Virus record (IMG/VR): IMGVR_UViG_3300035698_013554
Location: 1 to 42,496 of that record
Strand: one strand, 5' to 3'
DNA from: a virus
DNA: 42,496 bases
Position 1 is the stretch's first letter. Each line of letters opens with the position of its first letter. Made by a program: the position numbers and the translations under genes. Below are positions 9,019-19,700 of this stretch, one piece after another. Under the pieces are notes generated by a model. That model was not told where the DNA came from and made no database searches. It worked only from the letters and a program-made list of their open reading frames with translations.

Positions 9019-12000
9019 ATGGAAGAGTTTAGTGAAATTTATGTAAATATAGGAAATGTGAGAACTTCATATGGTCTTTATGACCAACGTAACATCATAG
9101 AATGTAATGAATTTACAAAGGCAGGTACACGCACAAATCCATTGACTATACACCAATTTAGAGATTATTTGTATTATGACCACGGGAAAGACCAAACTTT
9201 TCATGTAAAGGGAAGTGCCATACTTGACACCGACAGTTCAAGTGATGTTGCTGAATTGGGTGTTGATACATTATTTGAAACTCCTCATACAAATAGACAT
9301 GTGGTTATTAAAAATTGGGAAAATGAATCTGTTGATGTCCAAGAACCGTGGATGATAACTGTTAGTGGTTCGGATTTCAATGTCACAAATGGACAAATTA
9401 GGATTGTTTCTAATAATGATGTTCTTGAATTAGTTAATGGTGAAATTGAATTAGTAGGAGTTAATACCAGAATATCATTTGGTGTTGCAGATGATAATGT
9501 GTTGTTTGATGATGTTGACAGCAACACAAATAGAATTGGTATTATAAACACTAAAATTTATACGTCAGCCGTTATGGATATTGATAATAATATTCATTCG
9601 TTTAGTTTTAACAATTATCACCATATTGACATAGTGAATTCCATTATTAACAATAGAGAAGAGGGTGGTTCTATAATTGTTAATAATACATATACATCAG
9701 GAAATTCTATTAATTTAGTTAATAGTGTATTTAACAGATTTGACTATTTTTATGGGTTCCCAAGTGCAAAGATTAAAGAATATGACGTCATCAATGCTTT
9801 AGTTAGGCAGTGTGTATTTTCATCACCATTGACAGGATTTGTACGTGGTGGTAATATAGACACATTATATAATTTGTTTAATATAGCAGATTTTAATATT
9901 GATGGGAATGTCCAACTTAGTTGGAGTGGATGTAGTGCATGTGATGAATCATTTGTAAATATGAGTCAATCCGCAGATTTTAATTATTTGAATGAATCGT
10001 GGATTGATATTTCTGTATCTGGATTGACAAGTACTATTGTTGGTACAGTGTATGATGAATATGACATATCACCATATCAATTTACTAAATATCGAGATGG
10101 TATTGGGGCATTATCATTCCCTCCATTGGGGGACGCATTTGTATCAATTGTGAGTGCGGGTGATGTAATGTCAATCTCAGCGTTTAATTTGAGCGGTGGT
10201 ACAGTGTATGATGATTTATATAAACCAAGTTTATATAAATGGCTATTTGATGATTCTTATAATGAATATGCTAATGAGAGTATTTCATCTGCAACATCTG
10301 CATTTGGTGTGACTCATTCTTATAATACATATGGAGACAGAAGAGTTGATGTTGAAATATATTCGCATAATAGATGGTATTCTATATTTGGTCAAGAACC
10401 AGCATATATTGTATTAACACCATCATTTGAAATGATATTGAATCGTGTTGTTGATGATTGTTATCAAGATTATTTTTCATCTGGACTGGATGGTAATGGG
10501 GTTTTGTCAGCATACACACACGATATTATAGATTTGCAAGTGGATAACACATCTGTTGATAGTGGACAGACTTTTAAATTATGGGGAACTGATTTTTCTC
10601 AATACCCAACAAAATATACAAATAATAATATGTTTTGGGAAAAAAATAGTTATCCTGATAGTGGAATGTTTGCACATCAACAATATAGTCATTATGAAGA
10701 ATTTAAATATATACAAAAGGGATATTATCGTGTATTTTTTGGTGCAAAATCTATGAATAATGAAGTGTATATTGATAGTGTGCCAATACAAATACTTGAC
10801 CGTCCACAAGAGGAACATTATGTAAATTTGGATAGCAAGTATGATTACAGTGATAAATGGCTTTATAAAAGAACTGGTGTATATGATACCTTTGAAAGTG
10901 GTGAATTAGATTCCGGGTGGGGAACAGCATTTAAAAGTAATTTTTCTGTTGTTGATATGTGGGGAGATAATTGTGCAACTGGTGATGAGCAATATTTAAT
11001 TGACACATCTGCGTCTTATGCTTTTGATTATGAATGGTCATTTGTAAGAACAGGTCGAGATCCAATTCCATCTGTTAGTTTAGTTTCTGCTGATGGTAAT
11101 ACAGATTTAATGAAAGTTCAATGGGATTATAATAATGATAAAATATTGTTTAAATTAAATGGTGTTACATATCAGGTGAAATATAATTTAAAAAAGATGG
11201 GGCTTTTAAAGGATTTAAATTGTGCAAATTCTTTAAGAGATGTTGGTATTAAGGTTAAAACAAATGTTGGACCATTCACAAATCAGATAAAATTTTATAT
11301 TAAATTTACTGACACGTGGATTGAATATTCGTATATATTTGATGATTTGTTTCCAAGTGAAGCATATCTCATTAAAGCTGATACACCAACTGGTTCTGGA
11401 TTTGGGTATTTAAAAATGCAATCTCGTTGTGGATTTTCATATATTAATGGTTCAGAAGATTACCCATTAACTTTTGATGAGTTTGTTACAGTCACATCAA
11501 TTGACGAATATGATGAAGGAAAACTTAGAAATGTGCTTCCAACTGCTGATTACAAAAGTAAATTTTATTTTACTGGTTATAGAACAGTTGATGATATTAG
11601 TTATAGGTGTATACCAGACAGATTTTATGAAATAGATTCGTGGGATTTTAGTGCGACTGGTCCTTGGATGTTGATTTGGGATATTAGGTATCCTTTCCGT
11701 GTGGACATGAACAACTATTACACAGATAGAATTTCTTTTGATGGTGCAACTTTAAAAAATGGAATTATGTATAACATAAAAGAGGGAGATTCACCGGGGT
11801 TATATATTGTACCAAATCTCGAAATTTCATTTGTATATAATATGGTTATTGTGTGGAATTCTTCTGATGATGATGAAAGTCGTTATTCAGGGTATATTAA
11901 ACTTACAGAATCCCAAAATGAGGATAGAAAAATATATAATACATATGCAAACAATCATGGGTCAACTATTATTGCTGAAAAGGGATTTGCTATATTTTAT

Positions 12001-12021
12001 TATGATTTTATACCAAACTAA
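9019..12021 (+). CDS. Large adhesin-like structural protein with beta-helix, PKD-like and LamG-like regions
   Basis: 1000 aa, start preceded by AAAGAGGAAATAA. The N-terminus (residues 35-60, T-N-P-L-T-I-H-Q-F-R-D-Y-L) shares a motif with the protein encoded at 14129. Residues about 100-330 have recurring I-x-I-V-N-S-x-I-x-N rungs typical of a right-handed parallel beta-helix. Residues about 365-475 look like an Ig/PKD fold (Y-K-W-L-F-D-D-S, then a T-H-S-Y strand). Residues about 620-800 resemble a LamG/ConA-like sandwich. No catalytic motif is evident. Following gp25 and gp6, it is probably a baseplate-attached receptor-binding or depolymerase-like protein. I do not recognise a specific family. 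Confidence 0.6.
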   Translation: MEEFSEIYVNIGNVRTSYGLYDQRNIIECNEFTKAGTRTNPLTIHQFRDYLYYDHGKDQTFHVKGSAILDTDSSSDVAELGVDTLFETPHTNRHVVIKNWENESVDVQEPWMITVSGSDFNVTNGQIRIVSNNDVLELVNGEIELVGVNTRISFGVADDNVLFDDVDSNTNRIGIINTKIYTSAVMDIDNNIHSFSFNNYHHIDIVNSIINNREEGGSIIVNNTYTSGNSINLVNSVFNRFDYFYGFPSAKIKEYDVINALVRQCVFSSPLTGFVRGGNIDTLYNLFNIADFNIDGNVQLSWSGCSACDESFVNMSQSADFNYLNESWIDISVSGLTSTIVGTVYDEYDISPYQFTKYRDGIGALSFPPLGDAFVSIVSAGDVMSISAFNLSGGTVYDDLYKPSLYKWLFDDSYNEYANESISSATSAFGVTHSYNTYGDRRVDVEIYSHNRWYSIFGQEPAYIVLTPSFEMILNRVVDDCYQDYFSSGLDGNGVLSAYTHDIIDLQVDNTSVDSGQTFKLWGTDFSQYPTKYTNNNMFWEKNSYPDSGMFAHQQYSHYEEFKYIQKGYYRVFFGAKSMNNEVYIDSVPIQILDRPQEEHYVNLDSKYDYSDKWLYKRTGVYDTFESGELDSGWGTAFKSNFSVVDMWGDNCATGDEQYLIDTSASYAFDYEWSFVRTGRDPIPSVSLVSADGNTDLMKVQWDYNNDKILFKLNGVTYQVKYNLKKMGLLKDLNCANSLRDVGIKVKTNVGPFTNQIKFYIKFTDTWIEYSYIFDDLFPSEAYLIKADTPTGSGFGYLKMQSRCGFSYINGSEDYPLTFDEFVTVTSIDEYDEGKLRNVLPTADYKSKFYFTGYRTVDDISYRCIPDRFYEIDSWDFSATGPWMLIWDIRYPFRVDMNNYYTDRISFDGATLKNGIMYNIKEGDSPGLYIVPNLEISFVYNMVIVWNSSDDDESRYSGYIKLTESQNEDRKIYNTYANNHGSTIIAEKGFAIFYYDFIPN

Positions 12022-12030
12022 GGAGAAAAA

Positions 12031-14106
12031 ATGGCAATTTATTATATAAATTCACGCAATGCGAGTAGTAATGCTTTGCGTCCGTATGATAGACCGGAAA
12101 AAGGAGCAAATAATTTTTATCAATTGGTTGTGAATCCGGCTACAAAAATTAATTTATTTGATGGAGATGAGATTGTATTATATAATCCATGCCCAGATGG
12201 TGTATGTATAATTGATGATTCTACTTATGATGTAGACATTGATAAAGGTGTTGTCATAAGAACACATCTTGATGATAATGGGATTCATGTGAAATTAAAA
12301 GATGGTGGTTTTGGGATAACTTTTAAAAAAGGTGCGTCTGGTGCGTTAATAAAGGGTGTTAATTTTTTTAAAAATAGTTTTGATAATGGTTCTTTAATTT
12401 TTTTGAATGCAGTGAATGGTATATTTATTCAGAATTGTAAATTTTATAGTTCCACTGTTACAAGTGACGCTATTTCTATTTATATGAAAGATTCAAAATA
12501 CTGTAAAGTTTATAATTGTCATATTGAAGTTCCGACTATCAGTTTTGGGTATGGTATTAAAATTGAAAATTGTGATAGGATTAATGTGTATGATAATAGC
12601 ATTGATTTTAATTCTCTCAATGGTGGTACTGGTGTTGGTATAGAATCATATGAGATTGAGGATTTTGGCATGGATATACATGCTAATGTTTTTTATAATA
12701 TGAATTTTGACTCAAAAGGATTGGCTGCTAACGGGAGTCTTAATAATCTTATATTCCATTCTAATGTTTTTCGGTTGTATGGTGAATCAGTTGGTATATT
12801 TACAAGCATAAATGGTGGGTATGGTGAAGGTGTTGACATTTCTAACAACACTATTATATTTGAAGATAATAGTGATAATAGGGGTATTGTTAAACCAGAC
12901 ACAGGATCCAATGACGTTGAATTGTATCATATAGTTAATAATTCATTTTACTATGAACCAACTGGAACATTCACAAATGGGTATTGTGTGGACACACAAT
13001 TACAAAACACACAAGAACATGTTGTTAATAATAATGCGTTTTATAAAATTGCCGGTGACACTATGTTTTATTGGCAAGGAAATCCATCAACGGTAAGTGC
13101 AATGGGTAATAAGTTGATAACTGGCATTGATCCATTGATGAAACATTATCATAATACTGATAGTGAGTCGTATCCATTGTCAGCGTCTACAGGATATACA
13201 CTATCAGGGACGTCACAATATCATGGTATGGGAATTGATAATGAAAATATTGGAAATGATGGTAGGAATTCTTTGGAAATTGCAAATCCATCCACTGGTC
13301 AAATAGAACCCAATCAAAATATGATTTCTTTTGTTGATAGTTTTGTTGGGCAATATATTAAGTGTTCAATCGAATCCGCAGTTTATGTTATTTTGAATTG
13401 TGTTATGGGTGATAGTGCTGAAAAACAAAATCAATACTTTATGGGAAGAAATGAAAGATTAGGTCCTGATGACAATTATGATAATCAATACAAATGGGGT
13501 GATTTACAGGTAGATAGCTATCCGTTTACGCCGAATAATAAATTTTATAAAAAATCTTTGGATTATGTGATTTCTAATAAAAATGAATTTGGACCATTTA
13601 ATGATATTTTATGTCCACCTAATCCGGGATATAATTATCCAGATTATCCAAATTATGAAACTGGTTTATTTGGAGGATCGCGAGTGGAATATCCAATAAC
13701 ATGTTCTGGAAATGTTAGTAATGATATGTGGTATGGGTTTAATGGTGGCGTTACTACAAATAAAACTGAATCTATCAAAGTTCAAAAAGTTCCTAATAGT
13801 ATAGATAATGAACATTATGTTAAATTAGTTTATATAAATAATTATACAGTACCTGTAGAGTTATTAAATGTAAGATTAGTTGATTCTGATGGTGTTGTAT
13901 CAACAACATGGGAAATTGATTCACAAACCGTTTCTACGACTGTTTTAGCGGGGGGGGAATATGAAGTTGTTTCTGTCTGTATTGCACCACATGATTTTGA
14001 AATTGGAACAATTGCTAAAGCAACATTAGTTGCGAATATTGCATTACCATATAATGTTCAAGTAATTACTTATTTGGTTTGTGATGTATTGCCTGACAGG
14101 TCATAG
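12031..14106 (+). CDS. Parallel beta-helix (pectate-lyase-like fold) tail protein
   Basis: 691 aa, start preceded by AAGGAG. After an N-terminal segment (MAIYYINSRNAS), residues about 100-350 show repeated rungs with stacked Asn (CKVYNCHIEV, INVYDNSIDF, LIFHSNVFRL, VDISNNTIIF, VVNNNAFYKI), the hallmark of right-handed beta-helix proteins. The C-terminal 110 residues form an Ig-like beta-sandwich (VKLVYINNYTVPVELLNVRL onward). Such proteins in tails bind or cleave surface polysaccharides. Catalytic residues cannot be placed from sequence alone, so enzymatic activity is not claimed. Confidence 0.65.
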   Translation: MAIYYINSRNASSNALRPYDRPEKGANNFYQLVVNPATKINLFDGDEIVLYNPCPDGVCIIDDSTYDVDIDKGVVIRTHLDDNGIHVKLKDGGFGITFKKGASGALIKGVNFFKNSFDNGSLIFLNAVNGIFIQNCKFYSSTVTSDAISIYMKDSKYCKVYNCHIEVPTISFGYGIKIENCDRINVYDNSIDFNSLNGGTGVGIESYEIEDFGMDIHANVFYNMNFDSKGLAANGSLNNLIFHSNVFRLYGESVGIFTSINGGYGEGVDISNNTIIFEDNSDNRGIVKPDTGSNDVELYHIVNNSFYYEPTGTFTNGYCVDTQLQNTQEHVVNNNAFYKIAGDTMFYWQGNPSTVSAMGNKLITGIDPLMKHYHNTDSESYPLSASTGYTLSGTSQYHGMGIDNENIGNDGRNSLEIANPSTGQIEPNQNMISFVDSFVGQYIKCSIESAVYVILNCVMGDSAEKQNQYFMGRNERLGPDDNYDNQYKWGDLQVDSYPFTPNNKFYKKSLDYVISNKNEFGPFNDILCPPNPGYNYPDYPNYETGLFGGSRVEYPITCSGNVSNDMWYGFNGGVTTNKTESIKVQKVPNSIDNEHYVKLVYINNYTVPVELLNVRLVDSDGVVSTTWEIDSQTVSTTVLAGGEYEVVSVCIAPHDFEIGTIAKATLVANIALPYNVQVITYLVCDVLPDRS

Positions 14107-14128
14107 TAAAAATAAAAGGAAAAAATAA

Positions 14129-16729
14129 ATGTCTACGTATTATGTAAATATAACAAGTGGTACAACGTCTGGCACTGGTGCAGATGACGCACCGTTTAAT
14201 TATAATCAATTTGTAAATTATCTTGATCCAGATTATAATATAGAATTTAATCCAAGTGATTTGGAGACATCTGCGATACCTGGAGTATCTGCTATTGATG
14301 GGGATATTGTTAAGGTTAGAGGGTATTCTGATGTGGGATTAATGACTTCCGCATTAAGTTCATCAATTTCCGAGTATAGTTTTTTTAGTTTTCATGATTC
14401 TTTAAGTGGTTCTATTGATATAGAAGCATGGGATTTGAGTGCTTATGGACCGCCATTGTTATATGTTCCTTCTGATGGTCTTGATATGCAGTTTTTTAAT
14501 TTAGGGTTGAGTGGACAGGGTTATGGTGGAGAATTATCAGCAACGATAAAGGATTTTGTTTTAAATGCTAAACGGATATCTGATTCTGGTAATTATCATA
14601 TGTTTGGTAATGGTCAGGAGAATTTAGCTAAAAAATTAAATATCAAATTAAAAAATTCTACATTTATTGCAACTCAGGGATATGGTGCATATTTATTTAG
14701 TGGTCTTAATGTAGACATGGTGGTAAGTGCTCATCCTAATTTTGAAGTGTATGGGTGTACAATTATGGCTACACAGTTTAAAGATATATATACTATTGAT
14801 AATTTCGAAGTATATGATTCTGTGATTCCTGGAGTGGAAATACAAGCGGGTGCTCAATCATATTATTCTTCTGCAACAACTTGGGTTTTCGAAAACAATA
14901 TTTCATATAGTGATATTTTTCAAATTTCAAGTGGTGATACAACTAATGCCAATGAACCTGTTTATATAGATGATATTGTTATTTCTGATACGACATCAAG
15001 TGCGGTTGACATTCAACATGCATATTTTTCAAATTCAGCTACAATGGATTATAGAAATTTTAATATACCGAGTGGTGGTGCTACTGAAGCATTTAGAATT
15101 GATAATGGGTATGATTATGGTATTACTGTTGATAAACGATTGGCGTTTGGGCATTATGCATTCATACCACCAAAATCATTTTATACAGACATAACAGAAG
15201 GTGTGGATGTTGGTTATGGGACAAAAGGGAGTCCTTTTAATTATAACCAATTTGTTAATTTTTATAACCCTGATTATGTTATTGGAGGTGGACTTGCTGG
15301 TACATCAGCACTTTCTGTTGATGTTATGTATGTCAGGGGAAATAAAAATATTAATTTTCTTGAAATAGAAAATCCAGAGTTTGAATTTTATAACTTTGAC
15401 TGTTTCGTAAGTATACATGAATCATTAAGTGGTGATGTAGATATACGGGGATGGGATATTGAAACGAATGGACCTCCTGTTGTTATTTATCGAGTTAATG
15501 GTGATGGGGGTGACGAAGAATCTTTTAATGATTTTGGTATTTTTGATTTGGGAAATATGTCAGCATATTCTCTTGGTGATGAAGTCACATTAAAAATAAA
15601 AGATTTTATGTTTGACAGATACCTTGGTGATGAAGATGACTATGTTGAAGGTTATGGTGGTTTGGTTGTTACTTTGATTGAGTGGCAACAACCTGAAAAG
15701 AAATTTAATTTTGAATTCAGAGATGTTGGATTCAAAGCGTCAAAATTTGAAAAAATGTATGTGGAGCATTATCAAGGTCTTGATGACGAAACTATAAGTA
15801 CGAGTGCACATGGTGATATATCATTTTATGGATGTACTTTTGATATATCTTATTATTTTGGTCAATGGCAAAAACATATTGTAACGTATGAATCATATGA
15901 TTCTGTTTATAATTGTCTTGATTTTATTGAAGCAACATCTATGACCGATATGGGATTTGAATCATATAATGTTGTCAAAATGAATAATAATGTGACAAAT
16001 TTATCGGACTTTACAACTTATCATTTAGGTAGCCCGGGTGACGTTGTTGATTATGTTGAACCTGTTGAAAATTCATATATTTTGCGATATACAGATAAAG
16101 GTAATACAACAGACCAAGCAGCTTATTATAAAAACAAACAGTTTATGGCATATACCAATTTTAATTTGGTGGATGGTGGTGCTACTGAAACATTTAGAAT
16201 TACCAATGGGTATAATAATGGTTTGTTTGATGGGCTTCGATTATCTGAAGGTGCATATTCGTTTCTGGAGGTGAGTGCGACGTCAGGTACTGGACATATA
16301 GGTTCTTTTTATTTTGGCGAAGGATTTAATAATGCGTTGATTAGTGCTAATCCAGCGGCAATTTTATTGTATCCTGCGTTAAGTGCAATTAATAATCAAA
16401 GTATTGGTGTAGTTGGTGTTATAAAATTAGTTGTACCTGTAGTTGAAGTTACAACAACAAAAGCGTTTGATTTTGATTTTAGTGCTGTTCCACGAACAGG
16501 TTCTACACCTCTGTTGGTTGATTTTCATGTGTATGGTTATGAACCGACGGGAAGATATGTTGATGTATGGGAACCTTTTGAATTTAGATGGTGGTTTGAT
16601 TATGGAATATCTGGAGGAATCAATGATTATGTAACATGTGCAAGTGATAGAGCTGAATGGGTTTATTATGGTTTTAATGGACAACAATATGATGTGCGTT
16701 GCTGTGTGATGTACAGAATTAAAACATAA
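14129..16729 (+). CDS. Adhesin-like tail protein with an internally duplicated beta-rich module
   Basis: 866 aa. Two copies of a roughly 350-residue module are visible. Copy 1 begins at YYVNITSGTTSGTG and APFNYNQFVNYLDPDY; copy 2 begins near residue 350 at FYTDITEGVDVGYGT and SPFNYNQFVNFYNPDY. They end with matching segments GGATEAFRIDNGYDYG and GGATETFRITNGYNNG. A C-terminal beta domain (about 770-866) has R-W-W-F-D-Y-G and a W-V-Y-Y-G-F strand like PKD domains. The copies have diverged at DNA level, so the duplication is old. Role inferred: virion surface adhesin, from its neighbours. Confidence 0.6.
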   Translation: MSTYYVNITSGTTSGTGADDAPFNYNQFVNYLDPDYNIEFNPSDLETSAIPGVSAIDGDIVKVRGYSDVGLMTSALSSSISEYSFFSFHDSLSGSIDIEAWDLSAYGPPLLYVPSDGLDMQFFNLGLSGQGYGGELSATIKDFVLNAKRISDSGNYHMFGNGQENLAKKLNIKLKNSTFIATQGYGAYLFSGLNVDMVVSAHPNFEVYGCTIMATQFKDIYTIDNFEVYDSVIPGVEIQAGAQSYYSSATTWVFENNISYSDIFQISSGDTTNANEPVYIDDIVISDTTSSAVDIQHAYFSNSATMDYRNFNIPSGGATEAFRIDNGYDYGITVDKRLAFGHYAFIPPKSFYTDITEGVDVGYGTKGSPFNYNQFVNFYNPDYVIGGGLAGTSALSVDVMYVRGNKNINFLEIENPEFEFYNFDCFVSIHESLSGDVDIRGWDIETNGPPVVIYRVNGDGGDEESFNDFGIFDLGNMSAYSLGDEVTLKIKDFMFDRYLGDEDDYVEGYGGLVVTLIEWQQPEKKFNFEFRDVGFKASKFEKMYVEHYQGLDDETISTSAHGDISFYGCTFDISYYFGQWQKHIVTYESYDSVYNCLDFIEATSMTDMGFESYNVVKMNNNVTNLSDFTTYHLGSPGDVVDYVEPVENSYILRYTDKGNTTDQAAYYKNKQFMAYTNFNLVDGGATETFRITNGYNNGLFDGLRLSEGAYSFLEVSATSGTGHIGSFYFGEGFNNALISANPAAILLYPALSAINNQSIGVVGVIKLVVPVVEVTTTKAFDFDFSAVPRTGSTPLLVDFHVYGYEPTGRYVDVWEPFEFRWWFDYGISGGINDYVTCASDRAEWVYYGFNGQQYDVRCCVMYRIKT

Positions 16730-16730
16730 A

Positions 16731-16738
16731 TATAAATA
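16731..16738 (+). promoter_or_regulatory. T4-type late promoter
   Basis: Exact TATAAATA starting one base after the upstream stop codon and 32 nt before the ATG of the Ig/PKD protein. Confidence 0.7.
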
Positions 16739-16762
16739 GATAAATAAAATTTGAGGATATAG

Positions 16763-19700
16763 ATGGCTACTTTTTATGATAGTTTTGACAACGATTTGAG
16801 TGCATTCAATTATTATGCTGTTGATGGATATAGTGTATATAGAAATTGGTGGGTAGACAATGGTGTATTAAAAACACAAGACGGTGTTGCTTATCGTCCG
16901 GGGTTTTTAATTGCTGATGTGTCGGTACCACCTGCTACAAACCGCACCATTTCTGCTTCACATGTGGGGTTGGATGAGTACAACGGGTGTGATAATCATC
17001 TTATCATTAAATACATAGATAATACACATTTCCACGGGTTACGTTTGAATCCGGGTAATCTTGACGTGAAAGGTATTTATTTTGCAACAGATAATACTAA
17101 TCAGTGGCAAGGACAAGGTAATGCAATTGGTCAAGGTGATGTAAAGATTCCATTATATAGACCTGATGGATTCCCATTGACTTCTGAGATATGGCCCAAT
17201 AAGACTGACCTTCCTAATGACGGTACTATTGTTTGTACGATATCAAATGGGTATGATTTTTATGTTGCATGGTATAATTCTGGTGGAAGCCTTGTGGCTT
17301 CTGGTACACACGTTGATACTACTTATGAAAATTCTGCGGGGTATGCAGGATTTTTCCATACTGATAAATGGAACTCCAATATTTATGGTTGGAGTGATTT
17401 TACAATAACGAGTGGAACATCTGGAGTTAGTGTGGTTGGACCTGATATTACATATTTAAGTGCTGTCAATCCAATTATAACAAGTGGTAATTCAACTGAT
17501 TTAAATTGGGCTGTTACAAGCGGCACAGATACCACAGTTTCTTGGTTTGATAATCTTATAGGAGTTGTTAGTTTAACCGGTTCAACTACGGTGAGTCCGA
17601 CTGTTGACACAACATATATATTGTCTGCATGGAATGCTTATGGCACGGATGTTAGTGCTGTTGATGTTACGGTAATATCAACCTCCGCTGAAGTTCCTGA
17701 AATAATTATATTATCTGCTATCAGTCCGGTAGAACATTACACTTCTGCTGAAGTTGGGTGGGTAACGTCTGGTTGTGTTAGTGCATTTATGCGAGTTGTT
17801 GGTGCAGCTAATTATTCATTTTGGATAGATACATCCGCTATTAGTGCAGGTACGTTGCATGTACCTAATGTGAGTGGTACATTTGTATATATATTATCTG
17901 GATATGGTGCAGAGGGAACCGTTGTTAGGGCGGTGACGCGGATTGACCATATAATCGACCCTCAGATATGGTATTTTGGTGCTGTACCAAATCCTGTGTG
18001 TTCTGGTGTTGACTTTGATATGACATTCAGAACAAGATTTGCAGTTAGTGCATTTATAGATAATGGAGTAGGGTGGTTTGATATTCCACTCCCATATTAT
18101 AATTATACTGTTAGTTCATTCTCTATATCAGCAAACCTTCCAACAATTTATAGGATGTCGGCATGGAATCCAATTGGTGTAATGCATACACAAGCATATA
18201 TTCAGAATGTTTACTATCAAGATCCTGTAGCAGACCCGGGAGTATATCAGGTTGGTTCAATTACAACAACGAGTGGTTTTCCAATAACGTTCAATGCAAG
18301 TGCAAGTTATGACCCTGATGGGCAACCAATAGATTCATATTTATGGACATCTGGTAGTGGGGAGGTTCTTGCAACGACTGAAACATTCACTTCTGCATTA
18401 TCAGGAGTTGGATTTCATGATTTTAATTTGACAGTATGGGATAGTTGTGGACAATCTGGAACTGCCCCTTATCAGGTGTATTTGATTGGTTTGATACCAC
18501 CTGTTGCAATAGCAAGTGCAACACCAAATATAGTTGCTGGTGGACAAATATTTAATCTTGATGGTAGTGAAAGTTATGACCCTGATGGTTCGATTGCTTC
18601 ATATCAATGGGATTTGAGTGGAACTTCAATTTCAGCCACTGTATCTGCTGACCATTCACAATTAGCAAATGGTGATTACACATACACATTAACGGTTTTT
18701 GATTTGAGTGGGCTATCTGCTTCTGATGATGTTACTGTTAATGTTGAAGGTATTTTTTCACCAAGTGCAGACGCAGGTGCAGACCAATCATATTGTTTAC
18801 CACCGGGAGTAAGTTCGACTAATATTACTCTTGATGGTACAGGAAGTATTGACCCACAAGTTGGGGGTACAATTAATTGGTTTGAATGGGATTTGAGTGC
18901 ATTTGGGATTTCTAATATATCAAGTGCTGTGTCTGCTGTTGACGACATATATGTAAGTGTGTTAGGAGTTAGTGCTACTGGTGAGATGGTTATTGGGTTA
19001 TTAGTATCGGCTACTAATGGTCAATTTGATACCGACACAACAACACTTACACTTACACCACAACCATCAGTATCTGCTAATGGAGATTATGCTTATAGTT
19101 CAATTTGTGATTACTCTTATCAAACCGTTATGTTGTCAGGTAGTTCTGATACATCTGGTGTTGAGTATAAGTGGACATTTGAAGATGGTGATATATTGTA
19201 TGGTCAACAAGTTGAAAAAGAATTTACACCAGGGGAAACAAGTGCAACATTAGAAGTGTACACAACAGCGTCTCCTTATGAGTGTGGTTCTGAAATTGAA
19301 CTGTTTACAATTGTGGTTGATGGGAATCCATTAAAAATTAATTTGTTTACATTTAATCCAAATGTTGTTAATCTTGAAAGTGGAATTGCTAACACTACTT
19401 TATATTGGGAAACAAGTGGTGCGACATCTGCATTTATTGACAATGGTATTGGGTGGCTTGATACATCGGCTGTTAGTGCCGGAAATTACGCTGTTACTGC
19501 TATTGATGATATCATATATGGTGTGTCTGCTTATGACGTTGACGGGTGTGTTGTAACTAAATATACATTTGCTGCTATTAATATTGGTGTGTTATCAGCA
19601 TGTTTACTTAAAGAAAATTATATTACAGTTTATGCTCCTGATGATATTAGATGGGGTGCTACCCGTGATATCAATTTAACATTGATGTTACCAAATAGAT

